From the NCBI RefSeq assembly GCF_005484965.1, contig NZ_CP034036.1, forward strand, positions 3,720,001 through 3,784,000: a stretch of 64,000 nt of DNA. Direction: 5' to 3'. Numbering within the stretch: position 1 is the stretch's first letter; every line of letters starts with the position of its first letter. Origin of the DNA: Brenneria nigrifluens DSM 30175 = ATCC 13028 (GTDB taxonomy: Bacteria; Pseudomonadota; Gammaproteobacteria; Enterobacterales; Enterobacteriaceae). The notes beneath the pieces were generated by a model, which worked only from the letters and a program-made list of their open reading frames with translations, was not told the DNA's origin and did not search any database. Made by a program: the position numbers and the translations under genes. This document shows positions 1 to 8,584 of the stretch, piece by piece.

Positions 1-555
1 GAAGGGCGCCGTGCCCAGCACCACTTCATCGTCGCCGATTTTGCCAATCAGCGCCAGACGCGCCGTATCCCAATCAGGCGTTTCGATACCGTCAACCGAC
101 TTTAGTTCAATCCCGGCTGATATTTCAGCCTGCGCGGCGATGGAATCGGGCAATATTTCCCCCACCACCGGACGAACGCCGGGTACCCCGATAATAAACA
201 CCAGCCAATAGACGACGATGGCCAACAGGAAATTGGCGACGGGTCCCGCGCTGACGATAGCGGCACGCTGCCAGACCGTCTTGCTATTAAATGATTGATG
301 ACGAAATTCCGGCGCCACGGTATCGACGCGCTCGTCGAGCATTTTGACATAACCGCCCAGCGGAATTAAGGCGATAACGTATTCAGTGCCGAGTTTATCA
401 CGACGGCGCCATAGCGCCCGGCCGAAGCCGACGGAAAAACGTTCAACCTTTACGCCGCAGCGACGAGCCACCCAGAAGTGGCCGAACTCATGCACGGTGA
501 TCAACACACCCAGTGCGATGATAAATGCGGCCAGGCTCCAGAGGAAATTCATCAT
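1..555 (-). CDS. rseP: RseP site-2 zinc protease, partial (N-terminal 185 residues)
   Basis: RseP is the inner-membrane zinc protease that cuts RseA to release sigma-E and removes signal-peptide remnants. Only the first 185 residues are present; the gene runs off the left edge. The metal motif HEFGH is at residues 22-26 in the first membrane helix, and the first PDZ domain begins with GVRPVVGEI at about residue 126. Two ATGs are adjacent; the upstream one is chosen because MMNFLW aligns with MLSFLW of the E. coli protein. It follows cdsA by 22 bp, as in other enterics, and is probably expressed with the upstream lipid genes. Confidence 0.95.
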   Translation of the reverse strand, partial: MMNFLWSLAAFIIALGVLITVHEFGHFWVARRCGVKVERFSVGFGRALWRRRDKLGTEYVIALIPLGGYVKMLDERVDTVAPEFRHQSFNSKTVWQRAAIVSAGPVANFLLAIVVYWLVFIIGVPGVRPVVGEILPDSIAAQAEISAGIELKSVDGIETPDWDTARLALIGKIGDDEVVLGTAPF

Positions 556-577
556 AAATAATCCCTAACGCCTCATC

Positions 578-1435
578 CTAAACGGCCTTAAACATCAACA
601 GCATCAGACAGGAAAACACCGGTACGGCGGCTGTCAGGCTATCAATACGGTCGAGCACGCCGCCGTGCCCGGGGATCAAATGGCTGCTGTCTTTAATGCC
701 CGCCTCGCGTTTAAACATACTTTCGGTCAGATCACCCAGTACAGAAGCCAGCGCGGCGACAACGGAACAGACCAGCAGCGTTGCCGGCGCAATCGCCAGC
801 GGCGCATAGCGGCTGAATAGCAAAGAGAGCGCCGCCGAGGTTATCAACCCGCCGATAAGCCCTTCCCAGGTTTTCCCCGGAGATACTTTTGGCGCAAGTT
901 TACGCTTGCCGAACAGTTTGCCGAACAGATAAGCGCCGCTGTCAGCTCCCCACACCAGAAGCATGACGTACAGCAGCCACCACGCGCCGATAAAGGGATT
1001 GATATCATAGTTATACTGGCGAAGCGCGACCATTCCCCAGAAAAATGGCACGATGGTCACTACCCCGAACAGCAGCCGCAGAACGCGGGAACAGCGCCAT
1101 AAGGCCGCGGAAGCGGGATAGAACAGAACCAGAAACAGCGCGATAACCCACCAGGCGAGAGAAACCCAGAGCGCGGCGCTAATTTGCGGTACATGGATCG
1201 TATAACGGTATGCCGGCAGCGTCAGCAACATCAGCACCAACAAAAAGCCGCACAGAATAGCCAACCACAGCCGTTGGCCGTATGAGGCGAACCCGGCAAG
1301 CTGCCCCCATTCCCAGGCAGCCAGCATGCAAACGGCAAGCGTGACCAGAATAAAGCCCACCGGGGACAACAAAAACAGCGCTGCGATAACGATCGGAATT
1401 AAAATTAAAGCAGTAATCAGGCGATACTTCAGCAA
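578..1435 (-). CDS. cdsA: Phosphatidate cytidylyltransferase (CDP-diglyceride synthase)
   Basis: CdsA makes CDP-diacylglycerol from CTP and phosphatidic acid in the inner membrane, the branch point for all phospholipids. The 285-residue protein has the same length as E. coli CdsA, is almost entirely hydrophobic helices, and carries the family signature from about Ser239 (SMFKREAGIKD) through PGHGG to DRID at about residue 265, which binds the metal-CTP. It lies 9 bp downstream of ispU and 22 bp upstream of rseP, so the three are very likely cotranscribed. Confidence 0.97.
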   Translation of the reverse strand: MLKYRLITALILIPIVIAALFLLSPVGFILVTLAVCMLAAWEWGQLAGFASYGQRLWLAILCGFLLVLMLLTLPAYRYTIHVPQISAALWVSLAWWVIALFLVLFYPASAALWRCSRVLRLLFGVVTIVPFFWGMVALRQYNYDINPFIGAWWLLYVMLLVWGADSGAYLFGKLFGKRKLAPKVSPGKTWEGLIGGLITSAALSLLFSRYAPLAIAPATLLVCSVVAALASVLGDLTESMFKREAGIKDSSHLIPGHGGVLDRIDSLTAAVPVFSCLMLLMFKAV

Positions 1436-1444
1436 AAGTTCCCC

Positions 1445-2206
1445 CTAGGATGCATCCGCATCGATAGGTGTTGTTCCCCCGAAGCGACGCTCGCGTTGTG
1501 CAAATGCATTCAGCGCACCTTCAAAGACTTGTTCATCGAAATCAGGCCAAAGGACATCGGTAAAGTAGAGCTCGGCATAAGCGATTTGCCACAGCAGGAA
1601 GTTACTTATCCGATGTTCGCCGCCGGTGCGGATCACCAAATCAACCGGCGCCAGTTCATTCAGGCAAATATATTGGCACAATGACGCTTCATCAATACTA
1701 TCAGGGCGCAATGTTCCTTCCTGTACCTGCTCGGCAAGCCGCCGTACTCCCTGAATAATATCCCAACGGCCGCCATAATTCGCGGCAATATTCAGCGTCA
1801 GACCCTGATTATTTTTCGTCAGCTCTTCCGAACGGCGGATGCGCTCTTGTAAACGCAGACTGAAACGGCTGATATCGCCGATAACGCATAAGCGAACGTT
1901 GTGTTTATGCAGGCTTTTGACTTCGCTGTCCAGCGCCCGGACAAACAGCTCCATCAGGGCGGTGACCTCTTGCGCGGGACGGTTCCAGTTTTCACTGCTG
2001 AACGCATAAAGGGTTAACGCGTCAAGTTCATGGCTGACGGCAAAACTTACCGCCCGGCGTACCGATTTAACACCGGCCTGATGTCCGAAAATCCGCAGTC
2101 TACCCCGATTTTTCGCCCAGCGGCCGTTCCCATCCATAATGATGGCGACATGCCGAGGCACGGCGAATGGCAGATTATCAGCACTTTTTTGATTATCGGA
2201 CGGCAT
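1445..2206 (-). CDS. ispU: Undecaprenyl diphosphate synthase
   Basis: This cis-prenyltransferase condenses eight isopentenyl units onto farnesyl diphosphate to give the C55 carrier lipid for peptidoglycan and O-antigen. The 253 residues match the E. coli enzyme (also uppS) in length. The phosphate-binding motif MDGNGRW has the catalytic Asp at residue 25; TGGEHRISNFLLWQ and the ELYFTD..WPDF segment near the C-terminus are the other conserved regions. It lies directly before cdsA; a terminator-like hairpin separates it from dxr upstream, so it may also have its own promoter. Confidence 0.97.
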   Translation of the reverse strand: MPSDNQKSADNLPFAVPRHVAIIMDGNGRWAKNRGRLRIFGHQAGVKSVRRAVSFAVSHELDALTLYAFSSENWNRPAQEVTALMELFVRALDSEVKSLHKHNVRLCVIGDISRFSLRLQERIRRSEELTKNNQGLTLNIAANYGGRWDIIQGVRRLAEQVQEGTLRPDSIDEASLCQYICLNELAPVDLVIRTGGEHRISNFLLWQIAYAELYFTDVLWPDFDEQVFEGALNAFAQRERRFGGTTPIDADAS

Positions 2207-2273
2207 AACGCGTACTTATATCCTCAAGCAAGAAATACAACAGACCTTCCGTAACACCAGACTCTGTCAGCGC

Positions 2274-2299
2274 AAAAAAGCCGTGAACGATCACGGCTT
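2274..2299 (-). terminator. Rho-independent terminator downstream of dxr
   Basis: A perfect 9-bp stem (AAGCCGTGA / TCACGGCTT, loop ACGA) is followed on the minus strand by a T-tract. It lies between dxr and ispU and may only attenuate, since ispU-cdsA-rseP follow on the same strand. Confidence 0.75.
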
Positions 2300-2396
2300 A
2301 ACTTCACCACCGGCCAGGAAGCATCACCCGGCCGGGCGTCGAGTGGCGCAGACTATACCATCTCAACCACACATGAACAAATCGTGCCATGTGAAT

Positions 2397-3596
2397 TTAC
2401 CTATGGCGCACCATGCCCAGCGTCCGTGTTGCAGCCTGCCTGGCCCAAAGGTCGATAAAGAGAACTTCATCCACGCTTACCGGCTCCGGCAATGTCAGTT
2501 GCTCGATCACCTGCTGATTAACCGCAGCAATATCGGTGAAACGAATCTGTAATTGTAAAAAGGCGGCGACCGCGATTTCATTGGCGGCATTTAGCGCCGT
2601 GGTCGCCGCCTGACCGTGATTACAAGCATCAATAGCCAGTTGTAAACAGGGATAGCGCGCATAGTCGGGGGCGGAAAACGTCAGCGCGCCCAACCGGCAG
2701 AAATCCAATGCCTTTACTCCCGACGCCACGCGCTCGGGATACGCCATGGCGTGGGCAATCGGCGTACGCATATCCGGCGATCCCAGCTGCGCCAGCACGC
2801 TGCCGTCGACATAGCGCACCATGGAATGAATCACCGACTGGGGATGGATAATCACTTCCATCTGCTCGGCGGATGCATTAAACAGCCAGCGCGCCTCAAT
2901 GTACTCCAGCCCTTTGTTCATCATGGTGGCGGAATCCACTGAAATCTTGCGGCCCATCGACCAGTTGGGGTGCGCACAGGCCTGATCGGGCGTCATGCCG
3001 GCTAACGTCGCCACCGGCGTTTCGCGAAACGGCCCGCCGGATCCGGTGAGTATAATACGCTCAACGCCATACCGTTCTAAAGAAGAGTAGCCTAACTGAC
3101 GCTGAATTTGCTCAGGTAAACTCTGAAAAATCGCATTATGTTCGCTATCGATGGGCAACAGCTGCGCGCCGCTTTGCGTCACCGCATCCATAAACAGGCG
3201 TCCGCAGGTCACCAGCGACTCTTTGTTCGCCAGTAAAACCTGTTTGCCCGCGCGGATGGCGGCCAGCGTCGGCGGCAGGCCCGCCGCGCCGACGATGGCC
3301 GCCATCACCTGATCCACATCATCCAGCGCGGCCAGTTCGCACGCCGCCCGTTCCCCGGACAGGACTTCCGTCCGGCACCCGTGTTGCGCCAGCCGCTGAC
3401 GCAACAATCTGGCGCTGGCTTCATCCGCCATTGAGGCGTAGGCCGGACGAAAAGTTAAGCACTGCTCCAGCATGCGCTCGACGTTGCGCCCCGCCGCTAA
3501 TGCCTTTACCGCAAATTTGTCTGGATTCGCCTTAATCACCGCCAGCGAACTGACGCCAATAGAACCGGTCGAGCCAAGAATAGTCAGTTGCTTCAT
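2397..3596 (-). CDS. dxr: 1-deoxy-D-xylulose 5-phosphate reductoisomerase
   Basis: Dxr (IspC) catalyses the first committed step of the MEP isoprenoid pathway: NADPH-dependent rearrangement and reduction of DXP to methylerythritol phosphate. The 399-residue protein starts with the NADPH-binding loop GSTGSIG (residues 8-14), carries the metal-binding DSEHNAIFQ segment near residue 150, the catalytic loop with MGRKISVDSATMMNKG, and the usual C-terminal helical domain. It feeds farnesyl diphosphate supply for the adjacent ispU. It is 222 bp downstream of frr, with a terminator between them. Confidence 0.97.
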   Translation of the reverse strand: MKQLTILGSTGSIGVSSLAVIKANPDKFAVKALAAGRNVERMLEQCLTFRPAYASMADEASARLLRQRLAQHGCRTEVLSGERAACELAALDDVDQVMAAIVGAAGLPPTLAAIRAGKQVLLANKESLVTCGRLFMDAVTQSGAQLLPIDSEHNAIFQSLPEQIQRQLGYSSLERYGVERIILTGSGGPFRETPVATLAGMTPDQACAHPNWSMGRKISVDSATMMNKGLEYIEARWLFNASAEQMEVIIHPQSVIHSMVRYVDGSVLAQLGSPDMRTPIAHAMAYPERVASGVKALDFCRLGALTFSAPDYARYPCLQLAIDACNHGQAATTALNAANEIAVAAFLQLQIRFTDIAAVNQQVIEQLTLPEPVSVDEVLFIDLWARQAATRTLGMVRHR

Positions 3597-3746
3597 TAAA
3601 ATGCTCTGGATAATGGGATGTGATGACAGGAAAGCAGACTAGTCTGAGACGATTGCCCTAACGTGTCTATATTGTTTATCGCAAATAATCGCCAACAAGG
3701 ATGACCTGCTGCAATAGATTTATAGAACATCAAAAAACCATTCACC

Positions 3747-3783
3747 AAAAACAAAGCGCCGCGGCAAGGCTGATGCCGGCGGC
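3747..3783 (-). terminator. Terminator-like hairpin downstream of frr
   Basis: A GC-rich stem with one bulge (GCCGC-GGCA / TGCC-GGCGGC on the plus strand, 3758-3783) is followed on the minus strand by GCTTTGTTTTT. Position and T-tract fit a terminator for the pyrH-frr segment. Confidence 0.6.
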
Positions 3784-3818
3784 ACCCTCACTTTCCCGCG
3801 ACGCCTCAAGCGAGCCGA

Positions 3819-4376
3819 TTAGAAATCCATCAGTTCCGTTTCTTTCTCCGCCAGGGCGGCATCCACTTTTTTGATGTAGATATCGGTCAGTTTCTGAACC
3901 TCGTCCTGGGCACGGCGCTCTTCATCTTCGCTGATCGCTTTGTCTTTCAGCTGTGCTTTCAGCTTATCGTTGGCGTCACGGCGCACGTTACGTACCGATA
4001 CCCGTCCCTGCTCCGCTTCGCCGCGCACCACCTTGATCAGATCTTTACGGCGCTCTTCCGTCAACGCCGGCAGAGGCACGCGAATGACCGCCCCCGCGGA
4101 CGAAGGATTCAGACCGAGATCGGAAGACATGATCGCTTTCTCAACCGCCGGGCCGAGCGAACGATCGAATACGGTAATCGCCAGGGTGCGGGAATCTTCC
4201 ACCACCACGTTGGCCAACTGGCGCAGCGGCGTGGCGCTGCCGTAATATTCGACCTGAATACCGTCAAGAATGCTGGGCGATGCGCGGCCGGTACGAATTT
4301 TGCTGATCTGGTTTTTGAAAGACTCTACGCATTTTTCCATGCGCGTTTCAGCATCTTTTCTGATTTCATTAATCAC
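3819..4376 (-). CDS. frr: Ribosome recycling factor
   Basis: Frr works with EF-G to split post-termination ribosomes. The protein is 185 residues, exactly the family length, from INEIRKDAETRMEKC to KEKETELMDF-like C-terminus (AEKETELMDF). The start is a GTG at 4374-4376: it gives the canonical N-terminus. The reading frame stays open for a further 60 codons upstream, but that extension is translated from an intergenic repeat (4462-4590) and should not be counted as protein. It follows pyrH on the same strand. Confidence 0.96.
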   Translation of the reverse strand: MINEIRKDAETRMEKCVESFKNQISKIRTGRASPSILDGIQVEYYGSATPLRQLANVVVEDSRTLAITVFDRSLGPAVEKAIMSSDLGLNPSSAGAVIRVPLPALTEERRKDLIKVVRGEAEQGRVSVRNVRRDANDKLKAQLKDKAISEDEERRAQDEVQKLTDIYIKKVDAALAEKETELMDF

Positions 4377-4442
4377 GTTGTGAACCCTTGAAAGCTGGTT
4401 GCCTGACGGGGCATGGCAGCGCATGACCCGGTGAATAATTAA

Positions 4443-4608
4443 TACCAGCGCGAGCTGGCTGAGGTTGCTGACAAAGTCGCCTGTATGCCTGAGATACCCG
4501 GGCCTACCGTACCGAGGGGCGCTCCGGCGGCTTACGCCGCTACGGCCCCTCGCCACGCTCTCCCTAATAACGGGCTTTGTCGATGGCCTGTACCAGCGCG
4601 AGCTGGCT
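4443..4608. repeat. Repeat family B, copy 1, with flanking 18-bp direct repeats
   Basis: The element at 4462-4590 (129 bp) is nearly identical to 12761-12888. Its centre is a long hairpin (CGAGGGGC..GCCCCTCG enclosing GGCGG..CCGC) and its ends are imperfect inverted repeats (CTGACAAAG / CTTTGTCG). It is flanked by an 18-bp direct repeat TACCAGCGCGAGCTGGCT at 4443-4460 and 4591-4608, which itself contains the palindrome CCAGCGCGAGCTGG. It sits between pyrH and frr and extends the open frame upstream of frr. No coding function is seen. Confidence 0.85.
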
Positions 4609-4649
4609 ATCTTTTGTTATCAGGGGAGAATATTACCCTATTTTTAGGG

Positions 4650-5381
4650 TTATCCGTTATTACTGATCAACGTCCCTTCTTTCTCACCCATGACCACGCG
4701 GCGCAGCGCGCCGGGCTTGTTCATATTGAAAACCCGGATAGGCAGGTTGTGGTCGCGCGCCAGCGTAAAGGCGGCTAAATCCATCACTTTCAGCTCGCGC
4801 TCCAACACTTCCTGATAGTTCAGCGTTTCATACAATACCGCGGAGGGATCCTGCACCGGATCGGCGGAATAAACGCCGTCCACCTTCGTCGCTTTCAGCA
4901 CCACGTCGGCTTCAATTTCGATACCGCGCAGGCAGGCTGCCGAATCGGTGGTAAAGAAAGGATTACCGGTGCCCGCGGAGAAAATCACCACCCGGTTATT
5001 GCGCAACAGGCTGATCGCTTCCGCCCAGCTGTAATTATCACACACGCCGTTCAGCGGGATCGCCGACATCAGACGGGCGTTTACATAGGCGCGGTGCAGC
5101 GCATCACGCATCGCCAGGCCATTCATGACGGTCGCCAGCATCCCCATATGGTCGCCCACAACGCGGTTCATCCCTGCTTTGGCCAGACCAGCGCCGCGAA
5201 ACAGGTTGCCACCGCCGATGACCACACCGACCTGGATACCCAACTCAACCAGTTCTTTCACTTCCTGAGCCATGCGATCCAGAATGCTCGCATCGATACC
5301 AAAACCATCGGTTCCCTGCAGAGCTTCGCCGCTCAGCTTAAGCAGGATTCGTTGATATACGGGTTTTGCATTGGTTGCCAT
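4650..5381 (-). CDS. pyrH: Uridylate kinase (UMP kinase)
   Basis: PyrH phosphorylates UMP to UDP, the entry to UTP and CTP synthesis, as a cytosolic hexamer of the amino-acid-kinase fold. The 243 residues open with MATNAKPVYQRILLKLSGEA, nearly identical to E. coli, and include the phosphate loop GGGNLFRG and the nucleotide-binding GTGNPFFTTD segment. The last few residues (TLISNNG) differ from E. coli. It lies between tsf and frr in the conserved rpsB-tsf-pyrH-frr order. Confidence 0.97.
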   Translation of the reverse strand: MATNAKPVYQRILLKLSGEALQGTDGFGIDASILDRMAQEVKELVELGIQVGVVIGGGNLFRGAGLAKAGMNRVVGDHMGMLATVMNGLAMRDALHRAYVNARLMSAIPLNGVCDNYSWAEAISLLRNNRVVIFSAGTGNPFFTTDSAACLRGIEIEADVVLKATKVDGVYSADPVQDPSAVLYETLNYQEVLERELKVMDLAAFTLARDHNLPIRVFNMNKPGALRRVVMGEKEGTLISNNG

Positions 5382-5496
5382 GGTGTTCTTATCCTACAGG
5401 CTGTCATCGTAGTATTGGGAGTTGCTACTGTCGCACTTATCGCTGTTCACCAGAATGTGAACACCCACAAATGCACTGAAATTATTTTGGCTGGAT

Positions 5497-5530
5497 AAAA
5501 AGGAACCGCCAACCGGCGGCTCCTTTTTTT
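5497..5530 (-). terminator. Rho-independent terminator downstream of tsf
   Basis: An 11-bp hairpin (GGAGCCGCC / GGCGGTTCC on the minus strand, loop GGTT) with T-runs on both sides ends the rpsB-tsf transcript 3 bp after the tsf stop codon. It could work in both directions, but no plus-strand gene ends here. Confidence 0.88.
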
Positions 5531-5533
5531 ATA

Positions 5534-6391
5534 TTAAGATTGCTTGCTCATTGCCGCAACTTCAGCGGCAAAGTCGACTTCGGCTTTCTCAATACCTTCA
5601 CCCACTTCAAAGCGGATGAAGCTGGTTACGTCGGCTTTGTGCTCTTTCAGCAGATCGCCGACGGTTTTGCTCGGGTCCATCACGAAATGCTGACCGGTCA
5701 GGGAGATTTCACCGGTGAATTTACGCATACGGCCTTCGACCATTTTTTCCGCGATTTCACGCGGCTTGCCGGATTGCATGGCGATATCCAGCTGGATCTG
5801 GTGCTCGCGAGCCACCACGTCGGCCGGAACATCGTCGGCTTTAACGTATTCGGGTTTGCTGGCGGCGATATGCATGGCGATGTGCTTGATCAGCTCTTCA
5901 TCCGCGCCGGTAGCGGCAACAACGACGCCGATGCGCGCGCCGTGCAGGTAAGAACCCAGCACGTCGCCTTCCAGAACCGCGATACGACGAATATTGATGT
6001 TTTCACCAATTTTCGCCACCAGCGCGGTGCGCTGTTCTTCAAATTTCGCTTTCAGCGCGTCAACGTCGGCGATGCGATCGTTCAGCGCCGCGCTAACCAC
6101 TTCTTCACCGAAAGCCTTGAAGCCGGCGTCTTTGGCGACGAAGTCGGTTTCACAGTTCAGTTCAACGATGACGCCGTATTTGCCGTCTGCGGAAATTTTG
6201 GTCAGGATGATGCCTTCAGCAGCCACGCGGCCGGCTTTCTTGGCGGCTTTCGCCTGGCCGGACTTACGCATGTTGTCGATAGCCAGCTCGATGTCGCCAT
6301 TCGCTTCAACCAGCGCTTTCTTACATTCCATCATGCCTGCGCCAGTACGCTCACGCAGTTCTTTTACCAGGGCAGCGGTAATTTCAGCCAT
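5534..6391 (-). CDS. tsf: Translation elongation factor Ts
   Basis: EF-Ts is the guanine nucleotide exchange factor that regenerates EF-Tu-GTP. The 285-residue protein starts MAEITAALVKELRERTGAGMM, shows the UBA-like N-terminal domain, the TDFVAKD contact motif at about residues 80-86 and a coiled-coil C-terminal half. It lies downstream of rpsB with a hairpin in the gap, as in E. coli, where partial read-through sets the S2 to EF-Ts ratio. Confidence 0.98.
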   Translation of the reverse strand: MAEITAALVKELRERTGAGMMECKKALVEANGDIELAIDNMRKSGQAKAAKKAGRVAAEGIILTKISADGKYGVIVELNCETDFVAKDAGFKAFGEEVVSAALNDRIADVDALKAKFEEQRTALVAKIGENINIRRIAVLEGDVLGSYLHGARIGVVVAATGADEELIKHIAMHIAASKPEYVKADDVPADVVAREHQIQLDIAMQSGKPREIAEKMVEGRMRKFTGEISLTGQHFVMDPSKTVGDLLKEHKADVTSFIRFEVGEGIEKAEVDFAAEVAAMSKQS

Positions 6392-6427
6392 TATCTTTTC
6401 CTCGGTTATCTCGCGGGGGAGATAAGT

Positions 6428-6453
6428 AAAAAGGGGGCCTTAACAGGCCCCCT
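6428..6453 (-). terminator. Attenuator-type terminator between rpsB and tsf
   Basis: A strong stem AGGGGGCC / GGCCCCCT (loop TGTTAA on the minus strand) is followed by TTTTTACTT. Because tsf follows, this is best read as a partial terminator that lowers tsf transcription relative to rpsB. A second AT-rich hairpin (about 6475-6507) overlaps the rpsB stop codon. Confidence 0.75.
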
Positions 6454-6504
6454 AACCAACATATGTCAATACCTGGTTAATAAGGGCTCACAGAGCCAGC
6501 CTTA

Positions 6505-7230
6505 TTATTCAGCTTCTACCAAGCCTTCTTCCGCTTGTTCAGCCAGATCCTGAGAACGGCCTTCGCGAACGGCGGTCGCAACGGCGCTCAGGTACAGATT
6601 CACTGCACGGATGGCGTCATCGTTACCGGGGATGATAAAGTCAACGCCATCCGGATCGGAGTTGGTATCAACGATAGCGAACACCGGGATACCCAGGTTG
6701 TTGGCTTCTTTGATGGCGATATGTTCATGATCGGCGTCAACAACGAACAGCGCGTCCGGCAAACCGCCCATATCCTTGATACCGCCCAGGCTGTTTTCCA
6801 GCTTGTCCAGTTCGCGGGTGCGCATCAGCGCTTCTTTCTTGGTCAGTTTGTCGAAAGTACCGTCCTGGGATTGCGTTTCCAGATCTTTCAAACGTTTGAT
6901 GGACTGACGAACGGTTTTCCAGTTAGTCAGCATACCGCCCAGCCAGCGATGGTTCACGAAGAACTGATCGCAGCTGTCAGCAGCTTCTTTTACCGCTTCG
7001 CTTGCTGCGCGTTTGGTACCGACGAACAGAATTTTGCCCTTGCGAGAAGCAATTTTGCTCAGCTCAGCCAGCGCATCGTTGAACAACGGTACGGTTTTCT
7101 CAAGGTTGATGATATGCACCTTGTTACGCGCACCGAAGATGAACGGCTTCATTTTCGGGTTCCAGTAACGGGTCTGGTGACCAAAGTGGGCGCCAGCCTT
7201 GAGCATGTCGCGCATGGAAACAGTTGCCAT
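6505..7230 (-). CDS. rpsB: 30S ribosomal protein S2
   Basis: S2 binds late in 30S assembly and is needed to recruit S1. The protein is 241 residues, like E. coli, from MATVSMRDMLKAGAHFGHQTRYWNP-type N-terminus to AEEGLVEAE. The GHQTR and FVGTKRAA segments are diagnostic. It is the first gene of the rpsB-tsf operon; the 5' leader (next entry) is long and likely mediates feedback by S2. Confidence 0.98.
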   Translation of the reverse strand: MATVSMRDMLKAGAHFGHQTRYWNPKMKPFIFGARNKVHIINLEKTVPLFNDALAELSKIASRKGKILFVGTKRAASEAVKEAADSCDQFFVNHRWLGGMLTNWKTVRQSIKRLKDLETQSQDGTFDKLTKKEALMRTRELDKLENSLGGIKDMGGLPDALFVVDADHEHIAIKEANNLGIPVFAIVDTNSDPDGVDFIIPGNDDAIRAVNLYLSAVATAVREGRSQDLAEQAEEGLVEAE

Positions 7231-7252
7231 GATTACCTCTGTAAATTAAGTA

Positions 7253-7350
7253 TGGGGTTAAGCCTCCACGTGTCCCATTGCGCCGACCCCGCGGGTTGAA
7301 AACCTTTGGAGCACCCCGGCGAATGTGCCGACACGTGTGTGTTATATACA
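7253..7350 (-). ncRNA. rpsB mRNA leader (S2 autoregulatory leader, t44/tff type)
   Basis: The sequence upstream of rpsB on the minus strand contains GGCGCAATGGGACACGTGG, followed by a complementary pair GGGGTC / AACCCC-type segment just before the AGAGG ribosome site. I recall this block from the E. coli map-rpsB gap, where it was first called the t44 or tff RNA and later seen as the S2-binding leader. Exact ends are not certain. Confidence 0.65.
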
Positions 7351-7577
7351 CAAAGTGAGTTTAGTTGATTCAGCCGAACGGTACGCAGAAACACCCGGTC
7401 GGATCATCGGCGCGCTTTATACCATAATTCCCGCCTGGACACCAACTTTTGTTATTCCCGCCGCGGCGTTTCATAATCATCATTTGGCAAGCCGATAGCA
7501 GGGCTGATAACATACGTTATTACTTACCGAGCAACCTTAATTTCGTCGTTCAATGCGACACCTGCGGACATTATTCA

Positions 7578-8372
7578 ATGGCAATATCAATAAAAACCCC
7601 TGAAGATATCGAAAAAATGCGCGTGGCCGGACGCCTGGCCGCCGAAGTATTGGAAATCATCGAACCTTATGTTGTACCGGGCGTCAGTACCGCCGAACTG
7701 GACAGAATCTGCCACGATCACATCATCAATAAACAGCAGGCCGTTTCCGCCTCTCTGGGATACCACGGCTTCCCCAAATCCGTGTGCATCTCAATCAACG
7801 AAGTGGTATGCCACGGCATTCCCAGCGAAGAGAAAATTCTCAAAGACGGCGATATCGTCAATATCGACGTTACGGTGATCAAAAATGGTTTTCATGGCGA
7901 CACCTCGAAAATGTTTATCGCCGGCAAACCTACCATCCTGGGCGAACGCCTGTGCCGCATCACCCAGGAAAGCCTTTATCTGGCGTTGAAGATGGTGAAA
8001 CCCGGAATCCGCCTGCGCGCGCTGGGCAAAGCGATCCAGCAATACGTTGAATCGCACGACTTCTCGGTGGTACGTGAATACTGCGGCCACGGTATTGGCG
8101 AAGGGTTCCATGAAGAACCGCAGGTGCTGCACTATGACGCGGACGACGGCGGCGTGGTTTTACAGCCCGGTATGGCTTTCACCATTGAACCGATGGTCAA
8201 CGCCGGCGATTTCCGCATCCGCACCATGAAAGACGGCTGGACGGTAAAAACCAAAGATCGCAGCTTGTCGGCGCAGTACGAACACACTATTGTGGTAACC
8301 GACAACGGCTGCGAAATAATGACATTGCGGAAAGATGACACCATCCCTAACATCATCACTCATCAGGCATAA
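7578..8372 (+). CDS. map: Methionine aminopeptidase type I
   Basis: Map removes the initiator methionine from nascent proteins. From the chosen ATG (MAISIKTPEDIEKMR) the protein is 264 residues, equal to E. coli Map. The di-metal ligands of the pita-bread fold are present (D in NIDVTV, D in GDTSK, H in CGHGIG, E in TIEPM, E in QYEHT). The frame is open 43 codons further upstream, but those residues have no family counterpart. It is divergent from rpsB, as in other enterics. Confidence 0.97.
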   Translation: MAISIKTPEDIEKMRVAGRLAAEVLEIIEPYVVPGVSTAELDRICHDHIINKQQAVSASLGYHGFPKSVCISINEVVCHGIPSEEKILKDGDIVNIDVTVIKNGFHGDTSKMFIAGKPTILGERLCRITQESLYLALKMVKPGIRLRALGKAIQQYVESHDFSVVREYCGHGIGEGFHEEPQVLHYDADDGGVVLQPGMAFTIEPMVNAGDFRIRTMKDGWTVKTKDRSLSAQYEHTIVVTDNGCEIMTLRKDDTIPNIITHQA

Positions 8373-8456
8373 TATCGAGCCGGTGAAGGTTACCGACAAA
8401 GACTGGCTATCCCGTCGTCCCTGCGGCGGTAGGCAGGGATCCGTTTTCACTGACGA

Positions 8457-8515
8457 CCCTGCGTTGTCTGAGATCCCTCCCCGCGAAGGCGGGGATCTGC
8501 GGAGATGACGCAGGG
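8457..8515. repeat. Long imperfect palindrome between map and glnD
   Basis: Outer arms CCCTGCGT / ACGCAGGG enclose inner arms AGATCCC / GGGGATCT and CCCCGC / GGCGGGG, giving a hairpin of about 59 nt. The sequence resembles widespread dispersed GC-rich palindromes with a CCCCGCGAAGGCGGGG core. It could act as a map terminator, but there is no T-tract directly after it. The remaining 190 bp of the gap show no gene. Confidence 0.6.
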
Positions 8516-8584
8516 CGCGGGGACGACCCTTTTGTCGGTTCCGTCGTTGTCACCACTCACGGCAATTTGTTATGGGCTGCGCAT

